From Ianthella basta (lineage: Eukaryota > Porifera > Demospongiae > Verongiida > Ianthellidae): a DNA stretch of 64,000 bases. The notes beneath the pieces were generated by a model. The model was given only the letters and a program-made list of their open reading frames with translations. It was not told the origin of the DNA and searched no databases. A program made the translations under genes and the position numbers. The first letter of the stretch is position 1. Every line of letters begins with the position of its first letter. Of this stretch, positions 56,401 to 64,000 are shown one piece after another. The stretch spans positions 1,442,427 to 1,506,426 of the forward strand of contig OZ025882.1 of the NCBI GenBank assembly GCA_964019415.1, in the 5' to 3' direction.

Positions 56401-59400
56401 ATGACGAAGAAGCTCTTCTTGTTCCTTTTGGGACAGAATACTGACACTAACACTTTCAAGAAGAGACCGCACAATCAACATGTTACCTTTGTGGCAGGCA
56501 CGACGGAGAAGACCTTCTTGCTCATAATTTGGCAACTTGTTCACCAAACTGAGAAGCTCTGATCGCTCCAGTTTGCTAGAAATGCACCCATTCTTGAGAA
56601 GGGATCGCACTACAGACATATGTACATCACCATATTGGCATGAATGATGAAGAAGCTCTTCCTGTTCTTCCCCGGATAGATCACTGAAACTGCAACCTTC
56701 CTTGAGAAGAGTCTGAACAACAAACATATCACCTTCACTGCAAGCGCAACGGAATAGCTTGACTTGTTCATCTTCAGACAGAATCTCAGCACAACAACCG
56801 GCTTTGAAAAGATAGCGAGCAACAGCAACATTAATAATGACCTTATCACAAACAGAATGAAGATAGCGTTTTCTGTCCGATAATGATAAATATTGTATCA
56901 CATGTAGCTCCATCCCATTTAATTTGCTGTTACCATCAATATTCCTCAGAACATCTAGGACAACTGACATATCACCTTTGTGGCAAGCATGAGTAATGAG
57001 CAGTTGTTGCTCCTGGTCTGACAGAATGACCGTACTGCAACCATTATTGAGAAGTGCAAGAACAACGATCATGTCACCTGCACATGAAGCACAACGAAGT
57101 AGCGTTTCTTGCTCCTCTCTAGATAGAATGTTTGCACAGCAACCATTCAATAGCAAAGCCTGGGCAACAGTAGTGTTCACCCCATTACTTGCAAGATGAA
57201 GAAGTTCTTCTCTTTCCAGACTTGACAAATGCTGTATAAGATACTGAAGCTGCTTCTGATCTAGCTTGCTGCCACCACAACCATTCTTCAAAAGAGTCTG
57301 GGCAACAAACATGTCATATTCGTCACAGGCAAGACAGAGAAGCCTTTCTTGTTCCTCTCTTGTTAGACTGCTGATACAACATCTATTGTGAAAAAGTGCC
57401 CTAACAACAGCAATTTCACCTGCATAGGAAGCATGACGGAGAAGCTTTTCTTGTTCCTCACTTGAAAGAATGCTGGCACTGCAACCATTCGCGAGAAGAG
57501 TTTGAACAACAAACATATCACCCTCATGGCAAGCATAATGGAGTAGCACTTCACGCTCCCCCTGTAATAACATGTTGGCATGGCAACCACTTTTAAAAAG
57601 AGAATGGATAACTAACATGTTAACCTCATTGTATGCACAATGAAGAAGCTCTTCTTTTTCTTCGTTCAATAAACAAGGCAAAAGAGAGTAAAGCTGTGTC
57701 TGATCTAATTTGCTGACACTGCATCCACTCTCATAAACAGTCCGGATGAGGTACTTGTTATGCTTGCAGCAGGCATGACTGAGAATTGCTTCCTTTTCCT
57801 CTGGTGTAAGAATTCTGGCACTGCAACCATTGTTGAAAAGGAGATAGGCAATAAGTGTATTACCCTTAAGGCAGGCACAATGGAGAAGCCCTTCCTTTTC
57901 CTCTTGTGTAAGAATGCTGGCACTGCAGCCACTACTGAAGAGAACCCAGGCAGTGAGCACGTCACCCTTGTGACAGGCATAGCGGAGAAGCTTTTCTTGA
58001 TTTTCTCTTGATAGAATGTGAGAACTGCAACCACTTTTAACAAGAGTGCAAACAGCCAACATGTTACCCTTGCATAAGGCACAATGAAGAAGTTCATTTC
58101 TGTCATAAGCTGATAAAGTGTGCAAGAAGGGGCCAACCTGCGTTTCATTTAGCTTGTTGAAACTGCAACCATTCTCAAGAAGAGTTCGAAAAATGAAAGC
58201 ATTACCCTTGTGGCAAGCTTGAGTCAGCAGCATGGCCTGTTCCTCCTTTGATAGAACACTGGCACTGCAACCTACACTGAATAGGGTCTGGACAACAAAC
58301 ATGTCACCAACATGGTAGGCATGTCGGAGAAGCATCTTTTGGTCATTTCTTGATAGAATGCCGGCACTGCAACCATTCTTAAAAAGATCCTGAACAACAA
58401 GTATGTTGCCATCATGGCAAGCATAAGGGAGAAGCTCTTCCTGTTTTTGCATTGGCAAATTTTGTACCAGATTAAGCAATTCAGACAGGTGTAGTTTGCT
58501 TGCACTGCAACCATTCCTGAGAAGAGCCCGAAGAACAATTATGTCCCCGTTTTTCATACTGATACGATAGTGAAGCTCCTCTTGTTCCTTTCTGGACAAG
58601 ATGCTGAGATTGCAGCCATTCTCAAGAAGAGTCTGAACAACCAATATGTCACCTTTGTAATAGGCATAACGAAGAAGCTCTTCTTGCTCCACTCTTGATA
58701 GTACTCCCACACTGAAACCACATTCAAGAAGAGCTATGAGAATAGAGATTTCGTCCTTCTGCCAGGCCTGACGAAAAAGCCCTTCTTGTTCCTGTGTTGA
58801 CAAAATGTTTATCAAATTGAGAAGCTCATCCTGACCTAGCTCGTTAGCAGTGCAACCATCCTTGAGAAGAGCCTGCACAACAAACATGTCACCCTCTCGA
58901 AAGGCAAGACAGAGAAACAATTCTCGTACCTTCCTGAATAGTGTACTAACATCAAAACCTTTGTTGAAAATAACCTTTAAAGAACCAAGCCTGTCATCCT
59001 TACTGCAAACATAATACAAATTATACAACATTTCTAGTTGTTCCTTTCCAGACAAAATACTGAAATTACAACCATTTTGGAGCAGATTGTGAAGGACAGA
59101 TATATTCCATTTGTAGCTTGCCTGACACAGAAGCTCTCTTTGTTTCTCTCCAGGTAGAGTCTTGACACTGCAACCATTCTTGATGAGTACCTGAGCAACA
59201 AACATGTCACCTTCACAAGCAGCATGACGGAGAAGCTCTTCTTGTTCGTCTTCTGATAGAATCATGACACTACAGCCATTCTTGAGGAGTGCCTGTACAA
59301 TAAACATGTCACCCTCATGGCTGGCATGACGAAGAAGCTCTTCTTGTTCCTTTTGGGACAGAATACTGAAACCAACACTTTCAAGAAGAGACCGCACAAC

Positions 59401-60387
59401 CAACATGTTACCTTTGCGGCAGGCACGATGGAGAAGACCTTCTTGCTCATAATTTGGCAACTTGTTCACCAAACTGAGAAGCTCTGATTGCTCCAGTTTG
59501 CTGGCAATACATCCATTCCTGAGAAGATACTGAACAACAAACATGTCACTAGCTTTGCTAGCACACTGAAGAAGCTCTTCTTGTTTTTCCTTGGACAGAG
59601 CACTGACACTACAGTCGCTTTTGAAAAGAGTCCTAACAATAAACAAATCATATGCATTGCAAGCATGACAGAGAAGCTCCTCTTTTTCCTCTCTTGAAAG
59701 AATACTGGCACTGAGACCCTGTTTGAGAAGAGTCTGAACAACAACAGTGCAACCCTCCTGGCAGGCATGGTGCAAAAGGCATTCCTGTTCCGTTCTTTGT
59801 AGAACGCTGATACTGCAACCGCTGTTGAGAAGACCCTGAACAACAAGCACATCACCACTGCGACAGGCACGAAGAAGAAGCTCCTCTTGTTCCTCTCTCA
59901 ATAGATTGCTGACACTGCAGCAACTCTTCATAAGAGCCCCTACAACTAGTAGGTCACCCTCGCGACAGGCACAACGGAACAGATAATCCAATCGCTCTTG
60001 TGTCAGTCCTTCACAGTTCGCTCCAGCTCGTAATAAACGCATGGATACCGCAGTGTAATGAGGACCCCATTTTACTGTTAGCAAGATTGGCGCGTAACCA
60101 AACCTGTCTAGTTCATCCACTCTACTCCCTCGGTTGATGAGTGCTTCTACCACTTCTTCCAATCCTCTATCACTGGCCCAATGAAGGGCAGTCTGCCCAT
60201 CCTTGTCCTTCGCGTGCACGTCCGCTCCCCCCTCGAGTAACGTCAACGCGTCATCCTTGTACCCCTTCTTAATTGCTCTTATTAATAACGAACCCTCTCC
60301 ACACAGCTTACTCACGTCTTTCTCGCTGCGAATGTGTTCTTGAACTCGCTCTATGTGATTGTCTCCACCTCGATCGGTTTCCTCCAT
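50448..60387 (-). CDS. Giant ankyrin-ROC-COR-death-domain (ROCO family) protein
   Basis: Two exons, 51849-60387 and 50448-50785 (phase-1 intron, AAG|GTATGT to TGTAG|GT), give 2,958 residues. Canonical ankyrin repeats occur at about 35-120 and 2085-2185. Between them lie roughly 55 divergent ~34-residue ankyrin-like repeats of the form EELLRHACHKGDMFVVQTLL then KNGCSVSILSREEQ. A ROC GTPase follows, with P-loop GNAESGKST near 2195, DFAGQHEYHG near 2252 and GSFLDK in the G4 position. After it come a COR-like region to about 2650, a Pro-rich linker and a C-terminal death domain encoded by exon 2 (VAANWRDLALRLGVE ... CWKMLNRWLKGE). The order resembles DAPK1 without its kinase; death-domain partners and apoptosis or innate signalling are inferred. 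An upstream in-frame ATG at 60543 lies in promoter-like sequence, so I start at MEETDRGG. The 8.5 kb uninterrupted exon is unusual beside its heavily split neighbours. Confidence 0.9.
50797..51013 (+). pseudogene. Relic of EGF-like repeats
   Basis: The plus strand, inside the ROC gene intron, reads as the end of one EGF repeat (TGYEGVHC), one complete six-cysteine repeat (DACSDDPCANGALC ... YTCTCLPGYTGTEC) and the start of a third (VDDCVDNECMNGGTCKDG). A TGA replaces an expected cysteine in the first, and the third breaks off and meets a stop. Spacing and DxC/NGG words fit Notch/fibropellin-type calcium-binding EGF modules. No splice context is clear. It is best read as a fragment of a larger gene copied here and now dead. 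Confidence 0.7.
51535..51710. mobile_element. pogo/Tc1-like MITE, 176 bp, TA target site
   Basis: The ends are inverted, CAGTGAACCCCTGCAATACC on the left and the mirror GGATTACAGAGGTTTCACTG on the right, and each is flanked by TA. The interior repeats AATCCGCCAA-CC-CAAAT words. The CAGTGAA-CC ends and TA target are typical of pogo/Tc1-mariner MITEs. It sits in the single ROC gene intron, just past a run of 17 G. Confidence 0.75.
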
Positions 60388-60560
60388 CGTTAACGATGTC
60401 GTCAACGAGTCTGTAACGGACAGATGACAACACGGGTTGTTACCGACCCGTGGATTTTGGGGTGTGCGGTCGTGCGATCGCGTCCCAGCCCACTTCCGCA
60501 AAAATGGCAGCCACACTTCCGCAAAAATGGCAACCAAAGCCAACTATTCTTTGTGGAAGT
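60388..60560 (-). promoter_or_regulatory. ROC gene promoter with duplicated ETS/YY1-like module
   Basis: The 19-bp module CACTTCCGCAAAAATGGCA occurs twice, at 60491-60509 and 60514-60532. Each copy joins an ETS-like CTTCCG to a YY1-like AAAATGGC. The pair lies about 105-145 bp upstream of the chosen start codon. No TATA box is seen. Confidence 0.55.
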
Positions 60561-61049
60561 GGGGTTGAGGACGAAACTACCATCATGTGCAACTTTAACA
60601 ACTCCACAGTGGACGGGGTTTGACTTGTCCAAGCACGGGTACAGTGTACATAAAATCTTTTTACTAGACATGCCTTATGTGCACTTCACTACCTCACATG
60701 TGGAGCATGCACGTGCAGTACACTGACGAGTTCACGAGCAAGAATGTCTGCAGAGTTATTCTAGATATATAACTCCATGCAACAAACACATGTATGACAA
60801 TGCTGTTGGTTTTAGTCTCGTACCCATCAGCCATTATAATCTGGGCGGGGCTGTCAAATTACACCCATTCATAAGCCTGACCAAGGCATGTGTACTAGCG
60901 AACTGAGCAGTGAGCACAAAGTGTTCTCTCTCCACACAGTGAGGGCACATGACTATATACAGAGCATACAAGAGTACTGCGTGGTTCAGAAGTACAGGCA
61001 GAACAGTAGTGAACTACAAGAGACACTAACAATCTACTTGAAAACAAGT
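60561..61049. other. Spacer
   Basis: This lies between the ROC promoter and the 3' end of the upstream gene; it probably includes that gene's 3' UTR. No other gene is seen. Confidence 0.5.
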
Positions 61050-61239
61050 CTAAAGCAAGTGGAGAGCGTTCTTGATGACAACGTCCAGCAGTGGGCTTCT
61101 TTTGCTGATCATGAACTTGTCATCATGTTTTAGCTTGGGAGGGACCTCCTCTGCAGCCTCGTCGGTTATCTTTGCTGCTGAACACATCTGACAGGAACAA
61201 AGAGTGCATGTGATGTAAACACTCATGCACATGCATGTG

Positions 61240-61288
<49 letters not shown>

Positions 61289-63824
61289 CCTGGGCTTTCT
61301 TCTTGGTGATATCACCTCTTGTAGCAAGCAGACCATACACGTGCTCAGGCTTGACTGCAGGGCAGTTGCTTCGCACACGCTACAGTCCATTACACGCACA
61401 AGGCAACACCAGTAGACAGGCTTGCACGTGCACTGCACCTCATTTTACTGCATGTGTGCATGTGTGTGTGTGTGTGTGTGCGTGTGTGTGTGTGCACGTG
61501 TGTGTGTGTTGCGTACATGTATGTACGTGTGCATCTAATGTTCCTTGTTGCAATCCAACCCGCCCCTCAAGCAGTACATGCACCTACTGTACAGTACGTC
61601 CCACACACAAAGCCATCAAAACATGACCCACTGCTTCAGCTTACCATCAGTTCTGGAAGAACATCCTCCGCCTTTGCACTCCACACCCCTGCCATAACCT
61701 GCAGCATCATTCCTTTCTACACAAGAAGAAGGAACAACAAGAAAGCAACCAGCATGCCACAGACATGAAGCAATAGATACATGTGCATAGACAGTAGATA
61801 CTTGAAGTTGTGGAGCATACATACACACATGAATGCACACTCACACACACACAGAGATGGACACACACCCTCAGCCTATGCTGGCATGTCAGTAGATCGA
61901 GTTCAATCAGTTCACAATATCACTAATTTTAGTTATTGCATATGGTTGTCCTTTGATGCCATTGGTGGAAGGGAGAGCAATGGCTGAATACTCGGGGAAA
62001 TACAACGATCGCTTCCAAAGTATGGAAGTTTCTCACCAGCATCTCAAGTCATCACCAGCTACCCAATGCAGGAAGTTGTGGCAATCAGGTTGAAGCACGA
62101 CTGGCCTGCACCTGTCCTTGGGACTACTCACCCTCTCATCACAAATGTTGTTAGCAGACAAGAACAACTTTATCATTCACCACATTGACAAGAGTTGGTC
62201 TTGCATCAGTTGACACAGGATGTGATCAAGAAGATGAAAGAATGAGCCTCAAGATGAGGCAAGATGAGGCACGACGAGGCAAGATGAAGCAAGATGGAGC
62301 AAGATGGGGCAAGATGGGGCAAGAAGAGGCAAGATGGGGCAAGATGGAGCAAAATGAGCATCAAAATGAGGCAAGACCAGCCTCTAGGAGAAGAAAGATG
62401 AGCCTCAAGATGAGGCAAGATAAGGCAACATGAAGCAGCATGAGTCTCAAATAGAGGCAAGATGAGGCAAGAGGACGAGGACACAAGATGAGGCAAGATG
62501 AGGCAAGAGGACACAAGATGAGGCAAGATGAAGTAAGATGGGGCAAGATGAAGGCAAGATGAGGTAAGAAGGGGCAAGATGAAGGCAGATGAGGCAAGAT
62601 GAGGCAAGATGAGGTAAGATGGGGCAAGATGAAGCAAGATGAGGAAAACTGAGGCAAAATGAAGCAAGATGAGGCAAGATGAGGTAAGATGGGGCAAGAT
62701 GAAGGAAGATGAGGAAGATGAGGCAAGATAAGGCAAGATGAGGTAAGATGGGGCAAGATGAGGTAAGATGGGGCAAGATGAAGGCAGATGAGGAAAGATG
62801 AGGCAAGATGAGGCAAGACGAGGTAAGATGAGGTAAGATGGGGCAAGATGAAGGCAGATGAGGCAAGATGAGGCAAGATGAGGCAAGATGAAGGCAGATG
62901 AGGCAAGATGAGGCAAGATGAGGCAAGACGAGGTAAAATGGGGCAAGATGGGGCAAGATGAGGCAAGATGAGGCAAGATGAGGCAAGATGGGGCAAGATG
63001 AAGGCAGATGAGGCAAGACGAGGTAAGATGAGGTAAATGAGATTCAAGATGAGGCAAAACGAAGCAAGATTAACTTCAAGTTTTATCTCAACATATGCAA
63101 ATGCAAAAGTTGTATGCACATCAGTGAGTGTACAAGCAACGCTAAGCAATATCTCCTCCCCCTTCATGCTCTTCTTCCCCCCTCCACTTTCCTTTCCCTC
63201 ATCGCCCTCCCCATCTACCTTGCGCGGTGTGACGGTGCAGAGGTCCTGAAAGGTATCACTAAGCAGCCTTGCTTCTTGGACAACTTGTTCTCGCGCCTGC
63301 ATACGCTGCTTACTGTTCTGCAGTTTCATACGTCTGACAGAAAGACAGGAACAGATACAAGTAAAAAGCAGCTTAACAGGTCTTTGGGTGGAGGATGTAC
63401 AGTAGCATTTGAGTGGAATACAATAGAAGGAAAGTGAGAAATGAGGAGGGAGGGGAAAATACATTAGATTAAACAGATATTGTTACTTATACCTTTACAC
63501 AGAGGTAAGAAGGAGGAGGAGAGGTAAGAAGAGGCGGTGGTTCTTGATCAGTAGCTGCTTACCTTTCCATCATAGCCTGGGTGTAGGTGACCACCATTCT
63601 GTGATGGGACTCCAACATGGCTGCATCGTGGAAGCTGCAGCCCATAGGGAAGACAGGCGGAGGAGTAGGAGGACAGAGGCACAGCCATGAAGCATGGCTA
63701 ACAGCTAGCGGAGGGTGAAGACAGCAAGCACATTCTTACGTACTCCTTTTTGAGCAGCTTGAAATCTTCATCGTACTCACGAACTGTCTTCACAATAGTG
63801 GACACCACTGACTCAGAGCCAAGC
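61050..63824 (-). CDS. Unidentified coiled-coil-like protein, C-terminal part (5' end beyond window)
   Basis: Six exons join with consistent phases: 63744-63824, 63563-63634, 63219-63333, 61645-61698, 61287-61379 and 61050-61187 (stop TAG). The visible protein is about 184 residues. The first three exons are helical and charged (VREYDEDFKLLKKDFHDAAM, YTQAMMERRMKLQNSKQRMQ, REQVVQEARLLSDTFQDL), suggesting a coiled coil. The last three carry SNCPAVKPEHVYGLLATRGD, KITDEAAEEVPPKLKHDD and the end KRSPLLDVVIKNALHLL. I do not recognise the family and assign no function. Exon 63744-63824 uses donor GA|GTACGT, chosen because GTAAGA four bases later breaks the frame. The donor of exon 61287-61379 is the first GT of a (GT)n repeat. 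The gene continues past the right edge. Confidence 0.7.
61238..61286. repeat. (CA)n microsatellite that forms a splice donor
   Basis: On the coding strand the exon ends CAGGAG and the intron begins with the GTGTGTGT of this repeat with no other sequence between. Confidence 0.9.
61461..61509. repeat. (GT)n microsatellite
   Basis: Short interrupted GT tract in the next intron of the unidentified gene. Confidence 0.9.
62240..63060. repeat. ~10-bp purine-rich minisatellite
   Basis: About 80 units around GAGGCAAGAT occur on the plus strand, with variants GGGGCAAGAT, GAGGTAAGAT and GAAGGCAGAT, in an intron of the unidentified gene. All minus-strand frames are open over long stretches because units lack stops; this is not coding evidence. 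The core GGCAAGAT is the same as in the 34-bp array at 2158-6535. Confidence 0.93.
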
Positions 63825-64000
63825 CTGAACAATGGGAACACATGAGAGTGTATCCATATCCATATGTACATATGTGTCTTGTGTACGTATGTGATATGTG
63901 GGAAGGGGCGTGTACATAACCCGTGCTGTGCTAGGTACAGTATGTGACATGTGGTCGTTGATGAAACCACTACCACTGCCAGTGTGTTAGTGCCCGTTCT

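Noticed and set aside
60388..60543. Upstream in-frame start of the ROC protein (adds 52 residues beginning MALVAIFAEV)
   Set aside because: That stretch contains the duplicated ETS/YY1-like promoter module and lacks family features. The ATG at 60387 is preferred, though 5' RACE would decide.
62206..63464. Long minus-strand frames rich in SSCLILPHLA-type repeats
   Set aside because: They come from the ~10-bp GAGGCAAGAT array in an intron. The real exon is only 63219-63333.

Overview
The window is nuclear DNA from an intron-rich but gene-dense animal. It holds GT-AG spliced multi-exon genes, metazoan protein families (PDCD10, Tweety, ADAMTS, an HDAC6-like deacetylase, an ankyrin-ROC-COR-death protein), many long (CA)n/(GT)n tracts, several minisatellites and short DNA-transposon relatives. 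Nothing bacterial or viral is visible. A non-bilaterian or other marine invertebrate, perhaps a sponge, would fit the ankyrin/ROC/death-domain protein and short intergenic gaps, but that placement is a guess.

All seven genes read on the minus strand, so the window runs 3' to 5'. From the right edge: (1) the C-terminal part of an unidentified coiled-coil-like protein (63824-61050); (2) a 2,958-residue ANK-ROC-COR-death-domain protein in two exons, the first 8.5 kb long (60387-50448); (3) a Tweety-family membrane protein, 562 residues in 15 exons (50041-29179); (4, 5) two tandem ADAMTS-like secreted metalloproteases, B (28741-23205, 964 residues) and A (19887-14115, 920 residues), each with 16 exons, the first 14 of identical length; (6) intronless PDCD10/CCM3 (13385-12747, 212 residues); (7) an HDAC6-like gene with one deacetylase domain and the first half of a ZnF-UBP domain (11997-1350, 3' end not found). 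I rebuilt the spliced genes by hand from splice sites, phase matching and family motifs. The summed exon lengths of the complete genes are multiples of three and all intron phases agree.

Introns and spacers are full of repeats. The intron before the last HDAC exons carries a 4.4 kb array of 34-bp units followed by a 1.1 kb array of 50-bp units. The spacer between the ADAMTS genes carries a 57-bp array bounded by ~285-bp direct repeats. Tweety introns carry several copies of a composite foldback/TIR element, one of them inserted inside a 48-bp tandem array. The ROC gene intron carries a pogo-like MITE and an antisense relic of EGF repeats. Long (CA/GT)n tracts and C-rich (coding strand) polypyrimidine expansions often sit within a few bases of splice sites.

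The genes do not form an obvious pathway. PDCD10 is a cytoplasmic STRIPAK/GCKIII partner, the HDAC6-like enzyme is expected to act on cytoplasmic proteins such as tubulin, the ADAMTS pair is extracellular, Tweety is a plasma-membrane protein, and the ROC protein looks like a DAPK1-type scaffold without the kinase. The most unusual coding feature is the array of roughly 55 divergent ankyrin-like repeats in the ROC protein, with signs of recent internal duplication or gene conversion.
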